Below, piece by piece: positions 1 to 7,235 of a DNA stretch of 64,000 bases. How positions within the stretch are numbered: the stretch's first letter is position 1; each line of letters opens with the position of its first letter. Source of the stretch: Niastella sp. OAS944 (GTDB taxonomy: Bacteria > Bacteroidota > Bacteroidia > Chitinophagales > Chitinophagaceae); assembly GCA_024809215.1 (NCBI GenBank), contig JANUBW010000001.1:930001-994000 (forward strand), read 5' to 3'. The translations under genes and the position numbers were made by a program. The notes under the pieces were generated by a model that worked only from the letters and a program-made list of their open reading frames with translations, was not told where the DNA came from and did no database searches.

Positions 1-1
1 G

Positions 2-364
2 TTTTAATTTGAGATAAAACGTGTTATACCATATAACAAGTATGAACATGCAGGCAAATAGTAAATTTAGCCTTCCCCACAAAAGCAGATCGGGCACAAG
101 TATAAATTCCAGCACATTCATAACTGCAATAATTACAATTTGGGTAACAGCATTTAACCGCGGCCACAGTGCTGCTACAACCCAGGCAGCCATACCAATT
201 TCTGCAAACCCAATGGCCTTTGTAAACACAGTTGCATATTGCTCACCTAAGATCCTTGCAACAATCTGCTGATGCCGGGGCACCAGGTTCAACACCTTGC
301 AAAAAAGGCCGTTTACTAACCATATAGCTGCAATACAATAATTTAATAGCTTGTTTATTATCAT
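2..364 (-). CDS. DoxX-like family membrane protein, 3' end cut off by window edge
   Basis: Reading the minus strand from the ATG at 364-362 gives 121 codons with no stop before the window edge. The product starts MIINKLLNYCIAAIWLVNGL and contains the stretch KVLNLVPRHQQIVARILG followed by three hydrophobic segments. This resembles small four-helix DoxX-like (DoxX_3 type) inner-membrane proteins of Bacteroidota, whose function is not established. Normal length is about 120-130 residues, so nearly the whole protein is probably present. An imperfect hairpin with a T-run sits immediately in front of the start codon. The family call is from remembered pattern, not a search. Confidence 0.65.
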   Translation of the reverse strand, partial: MIINKLLNYCIAAIWLVNGLFCKVLNLVPRHQQIVARILGEQYATVFTKAIGFAEIGMAAWVVAALWPRLNAVTQIVIIAVMNVLEFILVPDLLLWGRLNLLFACMFILVIWYNTFYLKLK

Positions 365-375
365 ACAAAAACAAA

Positions 376-411
376 AAAAGGCATCAGGTCTTCTTCGACC
401 TAACGCCTTTT
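376..411 (-). terminator. Imperfect hairpin plus T-run just ahead of the DoxX-like start codon
   Basis: AAAAGGC and AGGTC on the left pair with GACCT and GCCTTTT on the right around a TTCTTC loop, leaving a 3-nt internal mismatch. Read on the minus strand the hairpin runs into a T-rich tract (366-379) that ends at the ATG at 364. It looks like an intrinsic terminator or leader attenuator; no upstream minus-strand gene needs it. Confidence 0.45.
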
Positions 412-581
412 GTCTGGTGTTGTAAAGATAACAAACACCCGCCATACATTATAATTTTTTCGATAGAACAGCGCATACAGCAGGTATTAACATTCCTTTT
501 AGCTGGCCGGCGCCTGTTTTAACCAAACTTTTTAAACGCCCGTTTTTACCTTTCCTGCATCATTTTAAACCAGTTATTACT

Positions 582-1028
582 ATGAAAAAAAATTTACAAC
601 TGTTATGCATCTTTGCATTGAGCATAATTACCTGCACAGCACAGGAAACTACAGAACCTGTTTTAAAAAGCAGTAACCGGATAATTTTGCATTTTGACGA
701 CACAACCGGGGTATTCACCCGTATGGGAAAATTGCTTATAGACCTTGGTTATGATATTGAATACAAAGACCGTGAATTTGGCATTCTCAGAACGAAACCC
801 CTCATTTATTCTTCTGAGCGTAAATCCTCCGCTTCATTAAAAACGATCTTCCGCGACAGCACAGTTACACTATATTCCGATTTTGGTTTTGACGATTATA
901 TCTATGACGTAAAGTATACAACCCAAAAGGGAATATTTACCGGCATTTCTACCAAAGCCTGGGCAGAGATGATGAAGATCGCAGAACTACTTAAACCGAA
1001 AACCATTACTTATTCCCGGTTTGAATAA
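582..1028 (+). CDS. Small secreted hypothetical protein
   Basis: The 148-residue product begins with a Sec signal peptide (MKKNLQLLCIFALSIITC followed by TAQ), so the mature part is exported to the periplasm or surface. The TCTAQ context could place a cysteine near the cleavage site, but it is not a clear lipobox. The mature chain is a mixed alpha/beta domain of about 125 residues with a polar centre (FDDTTGVFTRMGKLL, DYIYDVKYTTQKG). I do not recognise a family. It is monocistronic, followed after 14 bp by the 3' end of the convergent GH3-type gene. The start is supported by the signal peptide beginning directly at the ATG. Confidence 0.6.
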   Translation: MKKNLQLLCIFALSIITCTAQETTEPVLKSSNRIILHFDDTTGVFTRMGKLLIDLGYDIEYKDREFGILRTKPLIYSSERKSSASLKTIFRDSTVTLYSDFGFDDYIYDVKYTTQKGIFTGISTKAWAEMMKIAELLKPKTITYSRFE

Positions 1029-1042
1029 GATCAGCTACAGAG

Positions 1043-2539
1043 CTATAATGATAACGCCTGTTTTAATTGTGCGGCAAACTGGTAATCGTTTCTTGCATGG
1101 GGAACTTTTTGTTGCAAACCGGTTTTACCGGCAACCCTGAGGAATTCTTCAAACCCGCCTTTTGGCACCAGGGTGATCTTCAGTGGTTCAATGGCTTTAT
1201 GTGTAACAACATCTTTATAAGAGAAATTTCGCTCACAGATCTTTTTATCGAGGCGGGCAGCAAAATCAGCCATATCCTTAGGCATTTCACCAAACTCTAT
1301 GAACCATTCGTGATAAGGCAACGTTCCATCATCTTTGATGTTGGGGGCAACGGTATATTCAACAATGGTAGCATTACATTCGTTCGCGGTTTCTGCTATC
1401 GACTTTTCTGTTTCTTCAACAGTTACGTGTTCACCAAATGCAGAAATATATTGAGCTATTCTTCCTGTGATCTCTATACGATGCGGGAATACCGTTTTAA
1501 ATCTTACCGTATCGCCGTTAATATAGCCCCACAACCCCGCATTGGTATTCAATACCATGGCATAGCTAATGCCTGTTTCTACCTCGTTCAATGAAACCCT
1601 TTTGGGATTCTCGTTGAACACTTCATTTACAGGAACAAATTCGAAGAAGATGCCATTATTCAGGATCAGTTGCATGCCTCGTTCTTCCAAACAATCCTGG
1701 TAAGCCAGCAACCCTTCGGTAGAAGGATAGGTTTCATATACATCAAATGGCATATCGATGTATTTCTTTATCTCGGGCAAAAAGGGTTCATAATCCATAC
1801 CGCTCAGAATAAGCAACTGGAAGTTGGGGAACAGTTGTTTAAAGTCATTTCCTGTTTTTTCTTTCAGTCCTCTTAAAAAAACCAACAACCAAACCGGCAT
1901 AGCAACAATGATACGGATATCATTTTTCCCTGCCAGATCGATCATTGCTCCTATCCGTTCCTTATAATCGGGAATGGCGTTTATTTCATCTGAGGGTAAC
2001 CGTAACCATTTGTACCACCAGGGCACACGACTGTTGCCTATAGTAGAAATAGGCGCTGTTTTAATGCCATTGATATCTTCGAAGAAATGTCCGTCGGAAA
2101 AGAACAATGATTTCCCTTTTACGAATGCCACTTTATTGTACTTACAGGCATAATTGAGGGCGGAATATTGTCCGGCCCCAATATGATTATTAAGCGAGTC
2201 TTCCGTTACCGGAATGTATTTTGTTTTACTGGTAGTACCGGAGGTTTTACCAAAGTATGCCGGCCGGCCCTTCCATAAAATATCTTTTTCACCAGCCTTT
2301 ATTCTTTCTATATAGGGCAGTAATTGTTCATAATTGCGCAGTGGCACCCGGGCTTTAAAATCTTCATACGACCTTATATTATCGAAATCGTGGTCTTTAC
2401 CAAAAGCGGTGTGTTTTGCTTCTTCTACAAATGATTGCATCAGTCGTTCCTGACAGCCAAGCGGGTCGGCAAGCATAGCAGTCACCTTTTTATACTTAAA
2501 CCTGAGAATAGACGATATAATGGAGTCAAATAAGTGCAC
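1043..2539 (-). CDS. GH3-family acyl-adenylate-forming protein
   Basis: The 498-residue protein matches the GH3/auxin-responsive-promoter family, ANL-superfamily enzymes that adenylate a carboxylic acid and may join it to an amine or amino acid. Visible signatures are the phosphate-binding loop SGTTSKTK (residues 100-107), the adenine-site motif YPSTEGLLAYQ (271 onward) and GYINGDTVRFK near residue 340, which corresponds to the conserved Y-x-x-G-D-x-V/L element. The length is normal for bacterial members (about 500). No signal peptide is present, so it is cytosolic. Bacterial GH3 substrates are unknown and neighbours give no clue: it stands alone between a hypothetical gene and tRNA-Lys. Confidence 0.85.
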   Translation of the reverse strand: MHLFDSIISSILRFKYKKVTAMLADPLGCQERLMQSFVEEAKHTAFGKDHDFDNIRSYEDFKARVPLRNYEQLLPYIERIKAGEKDILWKGRPAYFGKTSGTTSKTKYIPVTEDSLNNHIGAGQYSALNYACKYNKVAFVKGKSLFFSDGHFFEDINGIKTAPISTIGNSRVPWWYKWLRLPSDEINAIPDYKERIGAMIDLAGKNDIRIIVAMPVWLLVFLRGLKEKTGNDFKQLFPNFQLLILSGMDYEPFLPEIKKYIDMPFDVYETYPSTEGLLAYQDCLEERGMQLILNNGIFFEFVPVNEVFNENPKRVSLNEVETGISYAMVLNTNAGLWGYINGDTVRFKTVFPHRIEITGRIAQYISAFGEHVTVEETEKSIAETANECNATIVEYTVAPNIKDDGTLPYHEWFIEFGEMPKDMADFAARLDKKICERNFSYKDVVTHKAIEPLKITLVPKGGFEEFLRVAGKTGLQQKVPHARNDYQFAAQLKQALSL

Positions 2540-2806
2540 TTGTTAGGCTTTAAAGGGTTCGAAATTAGTGGCGGCAAAGATAGGAATACCAATATTACAC
2601 TGGCGGAAATTACGGAACACCCTGCTTTTGCTTTGGGATATCTGAACTATAGAATAAATGCGCGGGATTTCGCTTTCGAAAACACCTAATGTGTGCATTG
2701 TGGTTCGTTTATCCTGCAAATCAGGCAGTTAAAATAGTATTTTTTGCATTTTTACGGGTGTTAATGTTGGATGGAATAAATTAACCCCTTATTTTTGCAA
2801 TCCTCC

Positions 2807-2879
2807 GTCTCCGTAGCTCAGTTGGTAGAGCAATTGACTCTTAATCAATGGGTCCAGAGTTCGAGTCTCTGCGGGGACA
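2807..2879 (+). tRNA. tRNA-Lys(CTT)
   Basis: A full 73-nt cloverleaf can be drawn. The acceptor stem GTCTCCG pairs with CGGGGAC with one G-U. The D-arm is GCTC/GAGC. The anticodon stem ATTGA/TCAAT encloses loop CTCTTAA, giving anticodon CTT at 2840-2842. The T-arm is CAGAG/CTCTG with loop TTCGAGT, and the discriminator is A at 2879. The CCA end is not encoded. It decodes AAG. A strong intrinsic terminator follows at 2883-2910. Confidence 0.97.
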
Positions 2880-2882
2880 CAG

Positions 2883-2910
2883 AAGCAGCTTGAAAGAGCT
2901 GCTTTTTTTT
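2883..2910 (+). terminator. Intrinsic terminator of tRNA-Lys
   Basis: AAGCAGCT pairs with AGCTGCTT around a 6-nt loop and is followed by eight T residues, four bases after the tRNA end. Confidence 0.9.
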
Positions 2911-3213
2911 ATAGTCAAAGCTTTTGTGGGGCCTTTTGAATTTAGCTAAGGAAATAAGGGCTGCATTTCCGTTTTTACCTATTTTTTTATGATCGTCCTT
3001 GAACTTAAACACCAACTTTGCGATTATCGAAGAGATCATAATTTACAATCAAAGAAATAGCCAATAAACGGCCCATGCGCTTGCAGGCTGATTGCTTTGA
3101 AGAAACAGTAAGGGCTTATTAAACTATTCCTCAGCACCCGCCAACTGTAATATGCAAACTCCGTGGCAAAACCTTCATTTGTGCAAACTAACGCAATGGC
3201 CTCCGAATCCTAG

Positions 3214-3333
3214 GCAATAGTTCTGGAGTACCATGGAGCTCCTGTACCCGGAGGAGTTCGATTCTTTAGAAGCAGCGAAGAAAAGCGAATTACAGTTAAA
3301 GAAGATGAAATCCTAAAGTATATCCGTGAATAG
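3214..3333 (+). pseudogene. 3' remnant of an unidentified gene
   Basis: An open stretch of 39 codons ends in TAG at 3331-3333 and has no plausible start. It encodes a protein-like tail containing VLEYHGAPVPGGVRFFRS and EEKRITVKEDEILKYIRE. The composition is that of a real C-terminus (charged amphipathic helix at the end), unlike the AT-rich DNA around it. I do not recognise the parent family. It lies between tRNA-Lys and a tRNA-like fragment, so it is probably debris from an element that once integrated here. Confidence 0.4.
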
Positions 3334-3353
3334 ATTTCAAAAAAAAAATTATA

Positions 3354-3397
3354 TAGCTCAGTGGCAGAGCATCCCGACTTTAGTCGGGTGAGCACTA
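3354..3397 (+). pseudogene. tRNA-like remnant (D-arm and anticodon-arm only)
   Basis: The stretch TAGCTCAGTGGCAGAGCA is a canonical D-arm with its flanks. It is followed by a perfect CCCGACT/AGTCGGG stem-loop in the anticodon-arm position. No T-arm or acceptor stem follows, so this is not a functional tRNA. It begins 474 bp downstream of the intact tRNA-Lys and directly precedes the accessory island. Confidence 0.5.
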
Positions 3398-3484
3398 CAT
3401 ATAAAGCATTAATCTCAAAATAACAAAGGTCTTTTTCCGGTTTTTCTACATGAAGAAAGTGTTGAATTTTATGTAAACATTTAT

Positions 3485-4024
3485 ATGAAAAAGCTGATGA
3501 TCTTTCTTGTAGCGCTTGCTGGTTTGCTCTATGCATTCTCCATTGTATACGCCGGTATACTTTCCCTGCAACAGCAAACTGCTATAAATAGTTTTCTGGT
3601 AACAGCGGTGGTATTGATCGGCGGTGTTTTGTCTACCAACCTTGGAGCTGTATTAGGAGCCACGTTTACACCTCCACAGCCAGTAGTTCCGAAGCCTGGT
3701 GGATTGGAAGGGAATAAGGCTACGGCAAAAGTTTTACCTCCACCGAAATTTCTACGTTTGAGGCCAAGTCTAAGACCCAGCTCCAGTTCCTCCGCACTGG
3801 AAGGCATTAACCTAGAGAAAACGACTGACTCTGCTCAAAAAATACAGATCATAGCGTGTTGGTTTTATATTATCAGTCTGGTGCTGGCCCTGCTTTTTTA
3901 TATCATCGGCATGATCAAAAATATTCCCAACGAAAAAATGGTATTGATACCCGACCTGGTTAAGACACTGCTCGGCGTACTGGCGGGATCGGTAGCAGTG
4001 GCATTAGGAGGAAGAAAAGATTAA
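3485..4024 (+). CDS. Hypothetical membrane protein with proline-rich linker (island gene 1)
   Basis: The 179-residue protein has two pairs of predicted membrane helices: about residues 3-25 and 36-60, then about 123-143 and 155-175. Between them is a cytosolic- or periplasmic-type linker rich in Pro and Ser (TPPQPVVPKPGG, RPSSSSSALEG). No family is recognised. It is the first of three closely spaced plus-strand genes (18 bp to the next), so it is probably co-transcribed with a secreted protein and a CpXC-metallopeptidase. A membrane anchor or pore role in that module is conceivable but not shown by any motif. The start ATG directly precedes the first hydrophobic segment. Confidence 0.6.
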   Translation: MKKLMIFLVALAGLLYAFSIVYAGILSLQQQTAINSFLVTAVVLIGGVLSTNLGAVLGATFTPPQPVVPKPGGLEGNKATAKVLPPPKFLRLRPSLRPSSSSSALEGINLEKTTDSAQKIQIIACWFYIISLVLALLFYIIGMIKNIPNEKMVLIPDLVKTLLGVLAGSVAVALGGRKD

Positions 4025-4042
4025 CCATTCAATTGCTTATAA

Positions 4043-5377
4043 ATGAAAAAAATATTTTTTAGTGTTTGCCTATGCATTTACTTCAGCATAACCGCTTTTT
4101 CACAAGAAGACATCACCATTTACCACGGCACCTCCAACCAATCGGTCCTATTTCTTAAGGAAAAAAATGCGACTATTTCCAGTTGGAGAGATTCAACCGT
4201 TTTTATCCGGGAGAAGGGCACACAGATCGAGATCGTCGTTCTTAACCCTGATCCGCTTCATTACACGTACAATATTAAAATTGATGAATTTGAGATCAAG
4301 GATGAGTCCCCAGACATCTCCGATCTGTTAGGCGCCCTAAATGCCATTCCCGCGCTCGTTCCGCCCCCAGCCCCTGCTCCCGGCACACCCAAATCATTCT
4401 TACCCGGCAATCCTGCAGGTGCAACCGGCTATGCTACCTACCTCCAAACTATGAGGTTACTGGAGGCGGATATCAACATAGCCAAAGAGGCTATAAGGCA
4501 GGCAGATGAGCCAGAAAGTAAATCGCAGGCATTTGCATTCTCCTCAGATGCCGGGTACAGACTTACTCAAAAAGCGATCAAAGGTATTCCTGCCGACCGG
4601 GGACGTTTTAATAGTAAAAAACTTTTGGAAGAACTGAACGCTGATGCCCAAAAAGCAGTGGATGACATTAGCCTCTATACCGGTATGAATACAGCTGACA
4701 GTGCAAAATTAAAAGAGCTATTAAGCAAAGCCCTTCCCTTGTTAAACCAACAGATCGTGTCTGCCATCAATGAAGTAAAGAAATCCATCAGTGCTGAGGC
4801 GGTACAGCGATATTTAATACCAGTTACTGATAAGAACCAAAAGATCCGACTGATCGTAAAGAAGAAAGATGGTGATGACGAGAAGCATCGCATGGAAATC
4901 GATAAACTTATATGCGTCATCATCCCCGAATATGAAAGAAAAGTTTTGGAATTGATTCCCATGGCCAGCCTTACCTATGCATCCGGTGTTCCTGAGTATG
5001 GCGTCAAAGACGGGTTCATTACCGAACAAAAGGCCAACGGTTTCAAATTCAGGATTGGCGCCATGTTGTTGTATAACATAGGTTCTTTTGGCAAGTATAA
5101 GGAAGGCTCCTGGGGCGTTGGTCTGGGCTATAGCGTACCTCAAAAGAATGTGCTAGGCTCTTTTTCCGGCGGGCTGATGGTAAGTTATAAACATTCATTC
5201 CGGTTAGGAATTGGTGGGGGTTATAGCAGCTATGCTTTTGGTTTAAAAAACAACCTGCAGCCCAAGGATAGGCTACCTGCCGATATTGACAATATCGAAA
5301 AGATAGTTGACTACAGAGAAAAATTGTCCTTTTTTATCCATTTCTCCATTTTGGGGATCACCATCTTAAAAAAATAA
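4043..5377 (+). CDS. Secreted hypothetical protein with C-terminal barrel-like repeats (island gene 2)
   Basis: The 444-residue protein has a Sec signal peptide (MKKIFFSVCLCIYFSITAFS, then QED). The middle carries a Pro/Ala-rich linker (VPPPAPAPGTP) and a helical region of about 150 residues. The last 120 residues alternate glycine and aromatic residues (SWGVGLGYSVPQ, SFSGGLMVSYKHSFRLGIG) like outer-membrane beta-strands. I infer a periplasmic or outer-membrane location. No family is recognised. It ends 3 bp before the next gene, which implies an operon with the membrane protein before it and the metallopeptidase after it. Confidence 0.55.
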   Translation: MKKIFFSVCLCIYFSITAFSQEDITIYHGTSNQSVLFLKEKNATISSWRDSTVFIREKGTQIEIVVLNPDPLHYTYNIKIDEFEIKDESPDISDLLGALNAIPALVPPPAPAPGTPKSFLPGNPAGATGYATYLQTMRLLEADINIAKEAIRQADEPESKSQAFAFSSDAGYRLTQKAIKGIPADRGRFNSKKLLEELNADAQKAVDDISLYTGMNTADSAKLKELLSKALPLLNQQIVSAINEVKKSISAEAVQRYLIPVTDKNQKIRLIVKKKDGDDEKHRMEIDKLICVIIPEYERKVLELIPMASLTYASGVPEYGVKDGFITEQKANGFKFRIGAMLLYNIGSFGKYKEGSWGVGLGYSVPQKNVLGSFSGGLMVSYKHSFRLGIGGGYSSYAFGLKNNLQPKDRLPADIDNIEKIVDYREKLSFFIHFSILGITILKK

Positions 5378-5380
5378 AAT

Positions 5381-7138
5381 ATGGCTGTTTATCATCCTTA
5401 CACAGTAAAGTGTACCTGCCAGCAATCTTTTGTGGCTCCCCTGGCAAGAGGCATTAATGTACAGCGAACACCAGAGCTAAAGCAGAAGATCATCGATGGA
5501 AAATTCCATAGAGTAACCTGTCCCAACTGTAAAAAAACCTTTACTGTAGAGAAAGAGTTTTCCTATACAGATCTCGGCAATAATATTTTCATCAAGGTAA
5601 AACCAGTTTCGGAGAGGCATACGTGGAAGCAAGCCTCTGCGGCCCTCGATAAAGAAGTAGCGCAAGTACCTGGCAACTTATCGAAGGGTTCAGACAGAAC
5701 CTTAAGAGTGGTGTTTGGATTAGGGGAACTAAGAGAAAAGATCATTGCAATCGATTATAATCTTGATGACAGGAAAGTGGAATTGCTCAAAGTATTACTG
5801 GCATATGAACACCCGTTCCTCATTCAGCAACCGAGGGTAAGGATCAGCCTTGACGCTATCACTGGTAACTCAATCGAGTTCATCGCCTCGTTCGACCATG
5901 GAGATAAAAAATTCAACTTAGGCATTCCCAGGGGCGTAGCCGATAATTTTATAAATGATGACGCTACTATCAGAAAATGGGTCAGGTATGCTCATCCTGA
6001 CTCAAACCTGTTTGAGTTGGAAAACGATCACTGGGTGAATATGTGGAGATGGTCGCCCCAACCTTCCGCCCTTGACCGCCTGAAGAGCTTTGCCGAGGAG
6101 ATAACAAAGGGAAAGGATATTGATACCAGTTCTACTCCTTTCAAAAGTATGCTTACCCAAATACCGCGGGGAAGTCACCTTCCTGCGTGGGCCAAGAAGG
6201 ATCTTACCACCTTGTTCAACTATGCCAGAAAAAAAGGGTTGGATGCGGTACAGGACACTCTTTTTGAGATCCGTTTTGACAAGGACCTGGAAGATGACTG
6301 GGCTAAGAACAATGATCCCGAAGATATTGCAACGCTTTGGAAATTATTCAGGGATCTGCCGGAAACACATATCGAAGGCAATTCGTATATCCGTCAATTA
6401 CAATTGATCGACGGCGGTGGAGGCACTTATGATCCTTCTACGAATGATATAGAGATAGGGTCAGATGAATTGCCTGACCAGGAAAGTTTTGAAGATGTAG
6501 TACGACATGAAATAGGACATGCCGTTCACGAAAAGAACACTGCCCTTGTGAACCGGTGGCTGACTACAGAATTTGGCTGGCAAATGTTCGGTACTTCCAA
6601 TGCAGACATCAATGAATGGGTATCCTTAATGGGCGGTTGGGACAATTGCACTCCTTTGCAGCAGGCCGAGATACGTTCTTATCTTACCGAGGCTGTTGGA
6701 CCCGGTGGCGTATGGGAGAGCACGGCCGTTATTCATGCTCCAAACAACCATCCCTGGAACCGGCAGGATTTTGGCCCACGACTGGCTTTTGCCCAATCCG
6801 GCAATTATTGGTATGAAAATTATGCAACCTGGTACCGTTTTCAGGGAAAAGCATTTTTTATCAATTTCTGGTATGGCACGCTTTGCGTAGTGAATGAATC
6901 GGCGCTTTCCATGATCGGCAAGATGCCCAGCAGTTATGCGGCGATGTCACATTTTGAGTTCTTTGCAGAATTGTACGCACTTTATTTTGATCTGGACGAT
7001 CCCTTGAGAAAAAACATCCCGGCTTCCGTTATGAAATGGCTCGATGAAAATATCGGTAGTACTGCCAAGGCAGCCAAACCTGCTTTGGAAAAAATAGAAA
7101 AGAAATCGTTCGATTGGATCAAGAGACCCGGCGCTTAG
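5381..7138 (+). CDS. CpXC-domain protein fused to an HExxH zinc metallopeptidase
   Basis: The 585-residue protein lacks a signal peptide. The N-terminus (about 1-150) matches the CpXC domain: a CTC pair near residue 11 (KCTCQQSFVAPLARG) and a second CPNC knuckle near residue 47. The C-terminal third carries HEIGH at 376-380 inside an amphipathic helix, with a downstream FFAELYALYF helix whose Glu (about 530) fits a third zinc ligand. This is a gluzincin arrangement similar in style to lethal-factor-like peptidases. It is the last gene of a three-gene operon and is separated from the convergent STAND operon by one bidirectional terminator. A cytosolic effector protease is the best inference. 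The substrate is unknown. Confidence 0.7.
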   Translation: MAVYHPYTVKCTCQQSFVAPLARGINVQRTPELKQKIIDGKFHRVTCPNCKKTFTVEKEFSYTDLGNNIFIKVKPVSERHTWKQASAALDKEVAQVPGNLSKGSDRTLRVVFGLGELREKIIAIDYNLDDRKVELLKVLLAYEHPFLIQQPRVRISLDAITGNSIEFIASFDHGDKKFNLGIPRGVADNFINDDATIRKWVRYAHPDSNLFELENDHWVNMWRWSPQPSALDRLKSFAEEITKGKDIDTSSTPFKSMLTQIPRGSHLPAWAKKDLTTLFNYARKKGLDAVQDTLFEIRFDKDLEDDWAKNNDPEDIATLWKLFRDLPETHIEGNSYIRQLQLIDGGGGTYDPSTNDIEIGSDELPDQESFEDVVRHEIGHAVHEKNTALVNRWLTTEFGWQMFGTSNADINEWVSLMGGWDNCTPLQQAEIRSYLTEAVGPGGVWESTAVIHAPNNHPWNRQDFGPRLAFAQSGNYWYENYATWYRFQGKAFFINFWYGTLCVVNESALSMIGKMPSSYAAMSHFEFFAELYALYFDLDDPLRKNIPASVMKWLDENIGSTAKAAKPALEKIEKKSFDWIKRPGA

Positions 7139-7154
7139 TTTTGCTAATAATTTT

Positions 7155-7196
7155 ATTACCTTTAAGAAGAAGCTTTTCTTTCTTCTTAAAGGTAAT
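7155..7196. terminator. Bidirectional terminator between convergent operons
   Basis: A perfect 16-bp stem (ATTACCTTTAAGAAGA against its complement) encloses a 10-nt loop, with T/A-rich flanks on both sides. It separates the 3' ends of the metallopeptidase and STAND genes. Confidence 0.85.
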
Positions 7197-7235
7197 TTCT
7201 TTAGAAACAGTTTTATGGCGTCGCTGTTGTGTTAT

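Noticed and set aside
1067..1594. 175-codon plus-strand ORF inside the GH3 gene
   Set aside because: Antisense to the GH3 coding region; no motif in this frame.
2845..3039. 64-codon minus-strand ORF over tRNA-Lys
   Set aside because: It overlaps the tRNA and its terminator.
3354..3397. Functional tRNA gene
   Set aside because: There is no T-arm or acceptor stem, only D-arm and an anticodon-like hairpin.
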